A program made the position numbers and the translations under genes. Of a DNA stretch of 64,000 nt, positions 1-9,461 are shown piece by piece (position 1 is the stretch's first letter; the number at the start of each line of letters is the position of its first letter). The DNA lies in assembly GCF_029267515.1 (NCBI RefSeq), contig NZ_JAJUIS010000003.1:124001-188000 (forward strand), read 5' to 3'. The stretch comes from Seleniivibrio woodruffii. Its GTDB lineage: Bacteria; Chrysiogenota; Deferribacteres; Deferribacterales; Geovibrionaceae. Under the pieces are notes generated by a model. That model was not told where the DNA came from, ran no database searches, and worked only from the letters and a program-made list of their open reading frames with translations.

Positions 1-2
1 AA

Positions 3-1526
3 CAGGTGGAATACGGTATGAAGGACGGACAGATAATGCGCGCAACAGCGGTGGGCAGCGGTCAGATATCATCATCCGACAGATTCGCCTACAAATATCT
101 GGACAGTGAATCAAGAGCCCTTCATCCCGCCATCAACGGCAAGGACACTAACTGGGACGAGGCTACGGCGCTTCTGAAAGGCAAAATTGCCGGACTGAAA
201 GGCTCCGAAGTCGCTCTCATCGCATCAGCATCCCTTACAAACGAAGCATACGCGGCTTATAAGAAACTTATGACCTCTATCGGTTCTTCAAACTATACAT
301 GCGAAACCGACCTGTATTACGGCGATTTCTACGCAAAGTATGCAGAAAAGTTCGGCACTATGGAGAATATCGGCACTCTGGACGACGTTGCAGACAGCGA
401 CATGGTATTCGTTATAGGTGCTGATTTCCGCAGAGAGTGCGTCGGCGTTAAACATAAGGTCATGAGCGCGGTAATCAAAAACGGCGCTCTGCTCTATACC
501 GCCGGAACAAGAAAATATGAATACGAAACATTTGTCGCCAAGTCATTCATGGCTGAATACGGTGATTTCGCAGGCGCTCTTGAAGAGATGAAACAGGACG
601 CATCTGCTCCTAAGCCCTCGTCAAACAAGAACGTTATCGAAGTCGAAAACGATCCGAACAGATATATTCCCGCACACCTTGCGAAAGCGAAAAAGGTTTC
701 AGTGATTATAGGCAACGAATACATGCTCTCAGGTACACCCGCCGAGGCTGTGCTTGCCTTCTGCGACTTCATCGGTCAGGAAAAACTGAAATCAGTTATT
801 GTTCTGAACGATCAGGTGAACCATATGGGCGCCATCGTCGCCGGGTTCATGGGCGGATACTCAGCAAAACAGCTTGAAAGCGACCTGAACGCCGGAAAGA
901 TAAAACTGCTTATCAGCGCAGGGTTTAACGGCGTTAAGAGCTGCCCCCATGCCAAAAACCTTGAGGCTGCTTTCAGCAAAGCCGGAACTTTCGTTGCGGT
1001 TGATCTGTTCAAAGACGGTTCTGCGAAAAACGCACACGTTCTGCTGGGCGTCAAGGACAGCCTTGAAACAGTTGGAACCTTCACCACTCTGGACGGCAGG
1101 CTTGTTCCCGTTAACCGCGTTGTAATGGCGAAGGGCACACAGAAGACACACGTTCAGACTGCGGCATATCTTGGCGAGATAATCGGCTCGGAAGTATGCG
1201 CATGTGCATATGACACATTCAAATGTGAAGTTGCACCCATCTTCGGTGCTCAGGACATGGATATGGGCGAGGTTGACGGACACATCGCAAAAGTTAAAAC
1301 AAACAAATGGGAAAAGACGGCGTACACATATGCGAAACCCTCTCAGAAAGAGTGCATTATGCCAATCAACCCCAGATATCATACCAATATAATGACGGCG
1401 AAATCCTATGTTCCCGCAACCGGCGAGCACAGAGAATATCATTTCCCCGTTGTCGTTGAAAAGGTTACCTCCGCAGAATGTGCCGATATCGCTAAGGGCG
1501 TTGTCTGCGTGACAAAAGAATTCTGA
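3..1526 (+). CDS. nuoG: NADH-quinone oxidoreductase subunit G-like protein (5' part outside window)
   Basis: The reading frame is open to the left edge, so this is the C-terminal part (about 507 residues) of a longer protein; the GTG at 6 is an internal valine codon. The sequence has the fold pattern of a molybdopterin-oxidoreductase domain. It contains a motif near residue 360 reading GTFTTLDGRLVPVNR, typical of NuoG ('GTF.N.EGR'), where the domain has lost cofactor chemistry and is structural in the peripheral arm of complex I. The Fe-S-binding N-terminus is not visible. A strong terminator follows, so it ends an operon. A formate dehydrogenase alpha-like subunit is the main alternative; no selenocysteine or cofactor-ligand context can be seen here. 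Confidence 0.7.
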   Translation, partial: QVEYGMKDGQIMRATAVGSGQISSSDRFAYKYLDSESRALHPAINGKDTNWDEATALLKGKIAGLKGSEVALIASASLTNEAYAAYKKLMTSIGSSNYTCETDLYYGDFYAKYAEKFGTMENIGTLDDVADSDMVFVIGADFRRECVGVKHKVMSAVIKNGALLYTAGTRKYEYETFVAKSFMAEYGDFAGALEEMKQDASAPKPSSNKNVIEVENDPNRYIPAHLAKAKKVSVIIGNEYMLSGTPAEAVLAFCDFIGQEKLKSVIVLNDQVNHMGAIVAGFMGGYSAKQLESDLNAGKIKLLISAGFNGVKSCPHAKNLEAAFSKAGTFVAVDLFKDGSAKNAHVLLGVKDSLETVGTFTTLDGRLVPVNRVVMAKGTQKTHVQTAAYLGEIIGSEVCACAYDTFKCEVAPIFGAQDMDMGEVDGHIAKVKTNKWEKTAYTYAKPSQKECIMPINPRYHTNIMTAKSYVPATGEHREYHFPVVVEKVTSAECADIAKGVVCVTKEF

Positions 1527-1550
1527 TAATCAAGAATAATTGATAAAAAA

Positions 1551-1576
1551 AGCCGACCTTGTGTCGGCTTTTTTTG
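1551..1576 (+). terminator. Intrinsic terminator after nuoG-like gene
   Basis: Perfect 7-bp stem AGCCGAC/GTCGGCT with a 5-base loop, then seven T residues, 24 bases after the stop codon. Confidence 0.9.
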
Positions 1577-1598
1577 TTGAGTCGCAGCTTCAAATTTA

Positions 1599-1690
1599 AT
1601 GAGATTGCTTCGTCAGCTTACAGTTTTTCGCATTGACACTGATTTACATCTTCGCGAAGAGCACAGACCGAAGGCTGAATAAGTCTGCTC
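1599..1690. repeat. Degenerate dispersed-repeat copy
   Basis: Positions 1599-1614 match 14 of 16 bases of the left arm of the palindromic element at 60241-60324. Further similar pieces follow (a TGAC segment, then a GAAGGCTGA segment near 1672). The right arm is not complementary any more, so this looks like a decayed member of the same dispersed family. It fills most of the gap between the terminator and the convergent signalling operon. Confidence 0.45.
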
Positions 1691-1732
1691 TTTACTAATT
1701 GTCGAATACAGCGCCGCGGCGATCTGGTATTT

Positions 1733-2632
1733 TCATAAGTCTGTTATCACGCGGGATTTTCCGCCGTCTTTTTTCGCTTCATACATGAGACGGTCTGCTC
1801 TTTCAATAACTGCTTCGGCAGGAACGTCCGCATTGCTGAAAAGAGTTACTCCTATGCTGGCACCCACACTGCACTCGATACCAGTGCTTGAGATTATCGG
1901 TTTCTCCATGTTTCTCAGCAGTTTTTCTGCCAGCGCTGCCGCATCCTGAGGCTCTTTTATATCCTGAAGAAGTATAACAAATTCGTCTCCGCCTATTCGT
2001 GCCACTGTGTCTGCGCTTCTCAGCCCGTTTTTAAGTCTGTGTGCGACCTCGCACAGCACTTCGTCGCCGACTTTGTGACCGAATGTATCGTTTATAGGCT
2101 TGAATTTGTTAAGGTCTATAAAGAGCAGCGCGCAGATTGTCAGCTCTCTGGTGCAGCGGTGCATTGCAACTTCAATTCGGTCTGCAAGCATCGTACGGTT
2201 CGGAAGTCCTGTGAGTGCATCGTGCATGGACTGGTGCAGATATTCCTGCGTTCTGGTTTGCTGTTCGCTGGTCTGTCTGTAGAGTTCAAGAGCATCTTCA
2301 AGAACACATGCCAGATTATTTATGTCGAACGGCTTTGTGAGGAAGCGGTGAACACTCGCTTTGTTGATGGCGTCCATAGTGTTGTTCAGATTAGCGTAAC
2401 CTGTAAGCATTATTCTTATAGTCTGCGGTGAAACGGTTTTTACGTGTTCAAGGAAATCCACGCCGTTAAGTCCGGGCATCTGCATATCGGAAAGAGCTAC
2501 GGCAAAAGTACCGCTGTCCAGCGCCGCTATTGCCTCGTGCGGGTTGCTGAAGAGTGATATATCGAAACGTCTGAGGTTCCTTTTCATGGAGGCGAGGATA
2601 TTAACGTCGTCGTCGAGAATGAGTATTTTCAT
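1733..2632 (-). CDS. Response regulator with diguanylate cyclase (REC-GGDEF)
   Basis: Residues 1-120 are a receiver domain with an acidic triad near the N-terminus (LDDD), the phospho-acceptor Asp in SDMQMPG and the conserved KPF lysine. Residues about 130-299 are a GGDEF domain. The active-site signature is intact (RIGGDEFVIL) and a classic inhibitory site RSAD lies five residues before it, so the protein should make cyclic di-GMP under product inhibition when phosphorylated. It is the last gene of a four-gene operon, 8 bases after the previous one, and is probably phosphorylated by the kinase encoded at 4955-7519. Cytoplasmic; no membrane segment seen. Confidence 0.92.
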   Translation of the reverse strand: MKILILDDDVNILASMKRNLRRFDISLFSNPHEAIAALDSGTFAVALSDMQMPGLNGVDFLEHVKTVSPQTIRIMLTGYANLNNTMDAINKASVHRFLTKPFDINNLACVLEDALELYRQTSEQQTRTQEYLHQSMHDALTGLPNRTMLADRIEVAMHRCTRELTICALLFIDLNKFKPINDTFGHKVGDEVLCEVAHRLKNGLRSADTVARIGGDEFVILLQDIKEPQDAAALAEKLLRNMEKPIISSTGIECSVGASIGVTLFSNADVPAEAVIERADRLMYEAKKDGGKSRVITDL

Positions 2633-2640
2633 ATCTGCAC

Positions 2641-3750
2641 CTATACGAGCACTTTAATAGGCTCTTTAACACCGCATGATTTTCCGTAGTTCACGAGCCG
2701 CATTATAAGGACGTCGTTAAGTTCCTGCCCCTTTTTACAGAGCAGAAGGTTGTCTACGGTAAGCACATCCTCATCAAGCACCATCTGTTCACGCAGTTCG
2801 GAGATATTCAGCGAGCGCAGAACGTGTCCGGATCTGGTGCCGACTATATCCTGCAAGGCGTTTATGAGGTCTATGCCGTAAACGTTCGCCTTATTCTTTA
2901 TGGTTGTGAGTGCGCTGTGTATGCCCGCCTGTTTCTCAAGGTCAAGAAACTCCATGACCATATTGAGAATACGCACAGCCACAGGCTGTCTGGATGCTGA
3001 ATCGGCAAGAATACGCTGCTTTCTGATGAGTTCCGCGACACCTCCCAGTCTTGGGATGTTGGCCACAAGTCCGGCACCGTTTTCAGGATATGCTTCATAT
3101 ATCTGCTGTTCGGTCGGGGTAAGTTCCTTTGCGTCAGTCACCTTTTTAAGGATATCAGATGGGAGGGCGATATATCCGAGATATACCAGCATAGACGCGA
3201 CCTCAAGCTGCCACTGTTTTTCCACCTTTATTTTTTTGAGAAGACTGTTAACCAGCTTTTTCACATCCTCGCTTCTGCCGAAAATTTCGGGGCTGTGCAT
3301 GGAAAGGACGTTGACCAGCATTTTGACACTGCCCTGAAGAGTGTCCCTTAATAGCTCTTTCTCCGCCATTACCAGTGAGTATTGCTCAATGCAGGTTTTC
3401 AGCGTCTGTTTGAGTGATTCTATGGAGCAGGGTTTTGTGAGAAAGCGGAAGATATTTCCTTCGTTGACGGCGTTCATTGCCGTGTCTATGTCCGCATAGC
3501 CTGTGAGCATTATGCGCACTGTGTTTGGGTTTATGCGTTTTGCACTGCGCAGAACATCGATACCGCTTATTTTCGGCATTTTCAGATCGCTTACAACAAC
3601 TGAGAAGGGATTCTGCGCTGAAGATTTCAGCATTGTCAGACCCTCTTCCGGTGATGCCGCGGTCTCTATCTCGAAATCCCTGCGAAGATTACGCCTGAAA
3701 GATGCCAGTATGTTCTCGTCGTCGTCGATGAATAGTATTCTGTTGTTCAT
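2641..3750 (-). CDS. Response regulator with degenerate HD-GYP-like domain
   Basis: Residues 1-120 form a receiver domain (IDDD, phospho-acceptor in SDLKMPK, KPC lysine). The next 200 residues align by pattern with an RpfG-type HD-GYP domain, but the key residues are lost: the HDIGK segment reads VYLGYIALP and the HHE..DG.GYP segment is replaced by IRKQRI. A cyclic-di-GMP phosphodiesterase is therefore unlikely; a binding or scaffold role is more plausible. A C-terminal segment of about 60 residues resembles the end of similar regulators but I cannot name it. It overlaps the upstream REC-HDOD gene by 4 bases and precedes the GGDEF regulator, so a c-di-GMP producer and a decayed degrader-like protein are made together. 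Confidence 0.8.
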   Translation of the reverse strand: MNNRILFIDDDENILASFRRNLRRDFEIETAASPEEGLTMLKSSAQNPFSVVVSDLKMPKISGIDVLRSAKRINPNTVRIMLTGYADIDTAMNAVNEGNIFRFLTKPCSIESLKQTLKTCIEQYSLVMAEKELLRDTLQGSVKMLVNVLSMHSPEIFGRSEDVKKLVNSLLKKIKVEKQWQLEVASMLVYLGYIALPSDILKKVTDAKELTPTEQQIYEAYPENGAGLVANIPRLGGVAELIRKQRILADSASRQPVAVRILNMVMEFLDLEKQAGIHSALTTIKNKANVYGIDLINALQDIVGTRSGHVLRSLNISELREQMVLDEDVLTVDNLLLCKKGQELNDVLIMRLVNYGKSCGVKEPIKVLV

Positions 3751-4958
3751 GATATTGTCTCGTCACATATATTTTTGCCGAGAGCTTCAAGCTCCGCTAT
3801 GGACTCTGTCAGACCGATTCTGTTGATATATTCCATGTCGAGGGTGTGCTCTTCATAGTTTTCGTGAAGAACAACGTGTCTGTGCTCGAAAACGTTTGCA
3901 AGGTGAACGGCGGTAAGGGGAGATATGTCACCGTTTATACTGAGATTCGGCGTGTGGTGCAGGGCGACTGCCTCCACTATGCTGTTCGGCATACCCCAGA
4001 GACCGAGAAGATATGCGCCAATCTCCGAATGGGTTACACCGAGTATATCCTTTTCTGAGACCCACAGGGATTTGTTCTCCTGTTTGGAGTTGTCTATTAT
4101 GACGTTGTATGTGACCTTGAAGTTGGCTAGCATTATGAGTTTGCCTATGTCGTGGAGTATTCCTGCGATGAAACAGTCATCCACTGTTTTTCTGTCCATT
4201 TTGCAGTGCAGGGCGATAGCCTTTGCTATTCGCGCCACGAGTATGCTGTGGGACATCATCTTTTCCAGTGAGAAGTTGCGTGTGTTTTCGTCTTTGAACG
4301 AGTGGAAAAGGTGAGATGTGAGCAGAACGCCCTTGACCACGTCCAGCCCTAGAAGACTGACAGCCTGCATCGGGCTTGAAATGTGATTTGAGAATCCGAA
4401 GAAGGATGAATTCACCAGTTTGAGCACGTTGGCACTCATGCCTACGTCGCTGGAAATAAGTGCGCCTACTTTTGCAACTGAGCAGTCTTCGCTGTTCATT
4501 TCGTCAACGACCTTGAGATAGGTGTCAGGAAGAGAGGGCAGGGAGTCTATTCTGGACACCATGCTTTTAACGTCTTCGTTTTTCAGTATTTTGAGCATAC
4601 TGTATGCTGAGTTGATGGTATCTTTTATCTTTTCAGCCGGACAGGGTTTTGTGAGGAACTGGTGGGCGAGCTTCACGGACTTCATTATCATCGTTTTGTC
4701 GGAGTGACCGGAGAGTATTATCCGTATCACTCCGGGGAATTTTGACTGAACCTGCGTAAGCAGCTCAACTCCGTCCATCTCAGGCATCCGCATGTCGGTT
4801 ACGATGATATCCACATGCTTTTTCGAAAGAAACTCCAGAGCCGCAGAGCCGCTGTTCACAAAAGTCATGTCCCATTCGCTTTTCATAGTGATGAGCATCC
4901 TGCGAAGCCCGTCGAGTATATTTGTTTCGTCGTCTACGAAAAGAACGCTTTTTTTCAT
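3747..4958 (-). CDS. Response regulator with HDOD domain
   Basis: Receiver domain at residues 1-120 (VDDE, phospho-acceptor in TDMRMPE, KPC lysine) followed by an HDOD domain from about residue 130 (SLPSLPD start typical of the family) to 350. The HDIGK motif is retained near residue 265, so metal binding is possible, although HDOD proteins usually have no known enzyme activity and act in signalling. Start overlaps the kinase stop by 4 bases, which implies translational coupling. Likely receives phosphate from the kinase upstream. Confidence 0.9.
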   Translation of the reverse strand: MKKSVLFVDDETNILDGLRRMLITMKSEWDMTFVNSGSAALEFLSKKHVDIIVTDMRMPEMDGVELLTQVQSKFPGVIRIILSGHSDKTMIMKSVKLAHQFLTKPCPAEKIKDTINSAYSMLKILKNEDVKSMVSRIDSLPSLPDTYLKVVDEMNSEDCSVAKVGALISSDVGMSANVLKLVNSSFFGFSNHISSPMQAVSLLGLDVVKGVLLTSHLFHSFKDENTRNFSLEKMMSHSILVARIAKAIALHCKMDRKTVDDCFIAGILHDIGKLIMLANFKVTYNVIIDNSKQENKSLWVSEKDILGVTHSEIGAYLLGLWGMPNSIVEAVALHHTPNLSINGDISPLTAVHLANVFEHRHVVLHENYEEHTLDMEYINRIGLTESIAELEALGKNICDETIS

Positions 4959-7519
4959 CCGATACGCTCCGCTGAATCAGAATGTGCTTTTGAAGGTTCG
5001 TTTTCCGTTTCTATGGGTATTTCGATGATGAAAGAGGTGCCGATTCCGTTTTCAACCTCGAAATATATTCGTCCGGAGTGTTTTTTAACGATTATCTGAT
5101 GGGAGATGGCAAGTCCCTGTCCGGTGCCTTTTCCAATCTCCTTTGTTGTGAAAAAAGGATCGAAAACTTTGTGCCGTATTGGTTCGGGTATGCCTCCGCC
5201 CGTATCTTTTATAACCACACGCACAGTGTTTCCCATGTTATGTGTGGAGATGCGTATCTGTCCTTTGCCGCCTGAATCCTTCATTTTTGATTCCACAGCC
5301 TGCGCCGCGTTGACCAGAATATTCAGTATGACCTGATTGAAATCACCGGGGTAGCATGGGACATATGGGAGTGTTTCGTCAAAATCCGTTGCTATTTCGG
5401 AATAATATTTCCATTCGTTGCGGGTGATGGTGATTGTGTTCTCTATTGCGCTGTTGATGTCCACAGGCTGTTTGTCCTCTCTGTCGGGATGGGAGAATTT
5501 TTTCATTGCCCGCACGATGGACGCGACTCTGTCCACCCCTTCGATTGACTGGTTTATTGCGGCGGGAACCTCTTCTCTGATAAAACTGAGGTCTGAGTCC
5601 TTCACTATTTCGGTGAACAGGTTGAAAACGTCATCGAAACCCGCCTCCCCCGGTTTTTTTTCGGAGAGCGACCTTGCAGCGTCTATCATTTCCATAAACG
5701 ATTCGAAAGTGTGCATGAGAAAGCGGGCATTGTCGCCGATATACTGTATGGGCGTGTTTATTTCGTGTGCTATCCCTGCGGCGAGTGAGCCTATGGATTC
5801 AAGTTTCTGGGCTATGCTGAGCTGGCGCTCAAGTGTCTTTTGCTCGGTAATATCGAAAAGAATGAGTGCCTGATGGGGTTTTCCCTGCCATGTGACATCC
5901 AGAACTGTCTTTCCGGCTGGTATCTTCGTACCGTCTCCGTGCTGGATAAGCACTTCGGAGGAGCTGTTCTGCTCGGCTGCCGCGAAAACCTCCTCAAGGT
6001 TCAGAAATTCATCAAACGGCTGGTCGGCATAGTCTGTGTTTTGAAATCCGAGCAGTCTCACCGCCTCATCGTTCATTGCTTTTATATGTCTGCTCGCCGG
6101 GTCTGTGATGATTATTGCCGCTTTTATACCTTTAAGTACGGTGTCCATGAACGCTTCGTTCTCTTTAAGCACCATTGTTGCCGTAACCTGATTTGTAACG
6201 TCAACCATTACTCCCTGATAGTTGTCTCCTGAATTTTCCCCCTCCTCTTTCCAGAGGTAGTCATCAACCCATCTGTATTCTTCTTTGCTGTTGCGGATGC
6301 GATATGTCAGCACTTTAATATCCTTATCTGAAATATTCATGGTATCGTTGCATTTTATGAGATTGTCCGCATCTTCCGGATGGACGAGGCTGCAAAGCTG
6401 TATTTTGCCGCTGTAAAAGTCTTCCGGCGTATATCCAAGCCCTTCGATACTCTTTGAAACGAAAAGAGGTCGCCGCAGATTGCTGTTTATCTCCCAGTTG
6501 AACGTGACAACAGGACTTTTGTTAACTATCTGATCAAGTTTGCTCAGTTGGGTATACGCCTGTTTCAGTTTATACTGTGTGCTGTTTCTGGAAAGCGTTA
6601 CGCTGATGCTTGCACTGATACGCTCATAGAATACTATGTCTTCGTATGTAAATTCGCTGTTTTTGCTGCTGAACAGTTTCAGTATCCCTATCATATTGCT
6701 GTCAGCGTGCAGGGGGATAAGCGCCACCGCATCGTAACCTCTGTCCAGCATTTCGTAATCAATTTTTGCGGAAGGATTTATGCTGAAAAGCAAAGGGGCG
6801 TCTTCAGGCAGATTGTTTGTCCAGAAAGCACCGCGCGGGGTGAAAAACGGCATCGACGGGTCGGTGTTGCCGTCTGTTATGAATCCTGAGATAATCTCTA
6901 TGATGTCGTACCATCCGGCTGGTTTTGTTTCCTTTGGTGCAGAGATGTCCGAAGTGCTGTAAGAGACGTTTTCGGTGAACTGCACCTCTTTTATGAAAGA
7001 GATGGATATTTCGTCTATGCCTGTCATGGACTTTATGATGAAAAGAATATCGCTGACCGCCTGTTCGCCGTTTTCGGCTATGTTGAGAAGCTCCAGAACC
7101 TGTGTGGAAAGACGCAGTTTGCCCTGACTTTTCAGAAGCATCCGTTCGGTTTCTTTCCTTTGCAGAGCGATTTCTATTATGGCGTTGAGCATGGACATCC
7201 TATAGGGTTTCTGTATGAAACCGTAAGGTGTTTTTGAGAGCATCTCCCTCACGATGCCGTCGTCGTCGGCACCTGTAAGGAAGATAACGGGTATGTCCTG
7301 GTGCGCTGTTATTATCTCTGCCGCCTCAATGCCGTTCATACCGTTTTTCAGAACGATATCCATAAGGATCAGATCGGGCGGGTTTTCCGCAGCAGAGCGG
7401 ATTGCCTCATCACCTGAATGGCATATTTCCGTTATTTCATATCCCGCTTCAAGTAAAGCAAGTTTAAGAATAAGCGCAGTGCTGGATGAATCATCCACAA
7501 TCAATATTGTTCTGGACAT
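4955..7519 (-). CDS. Multi-sensor hybrid histidine kinase (REC-GAF-PAS-PAS-HisKA-HATPase)
   Basis: An 854-residue protein. Order: receiver domain (1-125; VDD, phospho-acceptor in LMDIVLKNG, KPY lysine), GAF-like domain (about 140-310), PAS with PAC (about 325-450), second PAS (about 455-570), dimerisation/phospho-acceptor helix with AAGIAHEINTP (H-box histidine, about 595), and an ATPase domain with N box (NILVNAAQAV), DTGGGIP and the GTGQGLA glycine loop. No membrane segments, so it senses a cytoplasmic signal. The receiver is N-terminal, so another kinase could feed in. It is first in an operon with three single-output regulators. The start codon has TTGGAGC upstream. Confidence 0.93.
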   Translation of the reverse strand: MSRTILIVDDSSSTALILKLALLEAGYEITEICHSGDEAIRSAAENPPDLILMDIVLKNGMNGIEAAEIITAHQDIPVIFLTGADDDGIVREMLSKTPYGFIQKPYRMSMLNAIIEIALQRKETERMLLKSQGKLRLSTQVLELLNIAENGEQAVSDILFIIKSMTGIDEISISFIKEVQFTENVSYSTSDISAPKETKPAGWYDIIEIISGFITDGNTDPSMPFFTPRGAFWTNNLPEDAPLLFSINPSAKIDYEMLDRGYDAVALIPLHADSNMIGILKLFSSKNSEFTYEDIVFYERISASISVTLSRNSTQYKLKQAYTQLSKLDQIVNKSPVVTFNWEINSNLRRPLFVSKSIEGLGYTPEDFYSGKIQLCSLVHPEDADNLIKCNDTMNISDKDIKVLTYRIRNSKEEYRWVDDYLWKEEGENSGDNYQGVMVDVTNQVTATMVLKENEAFMDTVLKGIKAAIIITDPASRHIKAMNDEAVRLLGFQNTDYADQPFDEFLNLEEVFAAAEQNSSSEVLIQHGDGTKIPAGKTVLDVTWQGKPHQALILFDITEQKTLERQLSIAQKLESIGSLAAGIAHEINTPIQYIGDNARFLMHTFESFMEMIDAARSLSEKKPGEAGFDDVFNLFTEIVKDSDLSFIREEVPAAINQSIEGVDRVASIVRAMKKFSHPDREDKQPVDINSAIENTITITRNEWKYYSEIATDFDETLPYVPCYPGDFNQVILNILVNAAQAVESKMKDSGGKGQIRISTHNMGNTVRVVIKDTGGGIPEPIRHKVFDPFFTTKEIGKGTGQGLAISHQIIVKKHSGRIYFEVENGIGTSFIIEIPIETENEPSKAHSDSAERIG

Positions 7520-7788
7520 AAATGCTCCAAATATAAAAGATTTCGAATTGTGTCTTTTTAGATATACCTAAAGTAGTAGTTTATAAAAGTCCGTCAATAT
7601 TGATTTCAAAGATATTTATGAAATTACAGGTTAAAAAAATATTAGCGCAGAAAGCAAAAAATTACGTAACGTCAAAAAAACATTTGATTACTGAAAATTA
7701 CATCAACGGAAAGATTAAACATACCTTTTCACTGTTTTTTATTGCTTAGCTGACAATGAAATATTATACTTTCGACAGCGGGGTACGG
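7520..7788. other. Divergent intergenic region, signalling operon / ankyrin gene
   Basis: About 270 AT-rich bases between two divergent transcription units. On the minus strand a TTGACG hexamer is visible upstream of the kinase gene but no good -10 at standard spacing, so no promoter is called. No repeats or hairpins of note. Confidence 0.5.
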
Positions 7789-8814
7789 ATGAACAAAAAG
7801 ATTTTAAGCATATCTGCCGTTTTGCTTGCCTTTGTGATTGTTCTTCTCATTATTGATTCAACACTTGAAAGACCGCTTGTGACCAATAAAATCATCAAAG
7901 CCATATATCCGGACTGGGATCCTGAAAAAAAGAAGGGTGAAAAAGATGCGGAACCTGAGGCGGAAACCACAGCGGATGATTTGAGTGCAGAACCTGCCGG
8001 TGAACCCGCACCTGCGGAGGCAAACGTTCCCTCCTATGCTGAAAGCCGGACGCCGATGATGCAGGCGGTTCTGAAAGCAGATGAAAAGAGGCTCAGGGAG
8101 CTGATAACAGCGGACGGTTCGGATATCAATAAACAGGACACGCTGGGTTTTACAGCACTTAATCTTGCTGTTTACATGGGAAAGGGACAGGCTGTTTCCG
8201 CACTGCTTATGGGCGGGGCGAATCCCAATATTTCCGACGTTGACGGCATGACCCCCACTGCCCACGCATCCAGACAGAAACAGCTCAGCATCGCAAAGAT
8301 ACTCCTTGAAAGAGGGGCAAACCCCAATAAACCGAACAACGAAGGGCAGACGCCCCTTATGATAGCTGCACACTATGGACACGACGACATTGCGGAACTG
8401 CTGCTGCACAATAAAGCCAATGTAAACGCCAAAGACAAACTGGGGCGCACTGCGCTTATGGAAGCGTCTGCAAACGGTTATTCAGGTATTGTGCTCTCCC
8501 TGCTCAGTCTCGGCGCGGACAAAACAGCAAGGGACAAAGCAGGGCAGACTGCACAGGACTACGCCTTTCGCTTCGGGCACGAAGACATAGCGGAGATTCT
8601 CTCCGGCGAACAGGCACAGGAGGGCACCGTAATCGGCGAGCCCCTGCCTGAGACACCGGCACCGCCTGCCGGAACTCAGCCGGCGGGGACACCGTTGAAT
8701 CAGCCTGTTCCGGTTCTTCCGGCACAGCCCGGACAGCCACAGACTCAGCCCATGCAGACACAGCCTGTCCCGCAGCAGGCACAGCCCGGACAGTTCAGAA
8801 GCAACCTGAAATGA
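7789..8814 (+). CDS. Membrane-anchored ankyrin-repeat protein
   Basis: The ATG at 7789 is chosen over the one at 7756 because it has CGGGG five bases upstream and starts a clean signal anchor (MNKKI followed by about 20 hydrophobic residues). After an acidic/alanine-rich linker come about five ankyrin repeats (residues about 80-275 from this start; phrases such as GFTALNLAVYMG, GQTPLMIAAHYGH, GRTALMEASANGY). The C-terminal 70 residues are very rich in Pro and Gln. It is probably anchored in the inner membrane with repeats in the periplasm. The stop overlaps the start of the glycosylase gene (ATGA), so they are co-translated; the ligand is unknown. Confidence 0.85.
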   Translation: MNKKILSISAVLLAFVIVLLIIDSTLERPLVTNKIIKAIYPDWDPEKKKGEKDAEPEAETTADDLSAEPAGEPAPAEANVPSYAESRTPMMQAVLKADEKRLRELITADGSDINKQDTLGFTALNLAVYMGKGQAVSALLMGGANPNISDVDGMTPTAHASRQKQLSIAKILLERGANPNKPNNEGQTPLMIAAHYGHDDIAELLLHNKANVNAKDKLGRTALMEASANGYSGIVLSLLSLGADKTARDKAGQTAQDYAFRFGHEDIAEILSGEQAQEGTVIGEPLPETPAPPAGTQPAGTPLNQPVPVLPAQPGQPQTQPMQTQPVPQQAQPGQFRSNLK

Positions 8815-9461
8815 TTCTCTCTTCCGTCTTTTTCAACAGAAACGCAATGCTGGTTGCCATAGAGCTTCTTGGCAAGGTTATAACCCGCGGCGCCATGCGC
8901 CTTCGCATAATAGAGACTGAATGTTATTTTCTCACCGACAAAGGGAGCCACGCTTCTCTGGGTTACACTGAAAAACGAAAAGCCCTGTTTATGGATGGCG
9001 GTACAATATACATGTATTACGCACGCGGCAAACCCTCGCTCAATTTTTCAGCGCACGGTGAAGGAAACGCGGTGCTCATAAAATCGGCGATTGCCGACTG
9101 CAAGGGCGAACCGCTTATAATGATGCAGAGGAACAACCTTATGCCCGACGGAAGGATGCGTGATGTGGAAAGACTTGCATCCGGTCAGACACTGGTTTGC
9201 AGGTCGCTGGGCATAGACGTGAAGGATTACGACGGAAAACAGATAGATGAAACTGACATCCGCGTTACAGACGACGGATACAGACCGGAGCTGTTTGTTC
9301 AGACCGTGCGGCTGGGGATTCCGGTTGGAAGAGACGCACATCTTCCCTTCCGCTTTATAGATGAAAAATATCTTGAAAGATGCACCGTAAAGCCGAAAAA
9401 GGGCAGCTATGAGGTGTGCGGATACAATGAAACTGTTTCGAAAAATCAGAAATTTCTTTAG
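8811..9461 (+). CDS. mpg: DNA-3-methyladenine glycosylase, AAG/MPG family
   Basis: Removes alkylated purines in base-excision repair. The family signature is visible: LLGKVI near residue 20, the IETECY motif that holds the catalytic glutamate, the G-T-hydrophobic-Y-M-Y segment, and VLIKSA, as in AAG enzymes. Length (216 residues) is normal for bacterial members. The usual YG before the N.V segment reads YARGKPSLN, a local divergence. Translationally coupled to the ankyrin gene, and its end overlaps the Sel1-repeat gene. Confidence 0.88.
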   Translation: MILSSVFFNRNAMLVAIELLGKVITRGAMRLRIIETECYFLTDKGSHASLGYTEKRKALFMDGGTIYMYYARGKPSLNFSAHGEGNAVLIKSAIADCKGEPLIMMQRNNLMPDGRMRDVERLASGQTLVCRSLGIDVKDYDGKQIDETDIRVTDDGYRPELFVQTVRLGIPVGRDAHLPFRFIDEKYLERCTVKPKKGSYEVCGYNETVSKNQKFL

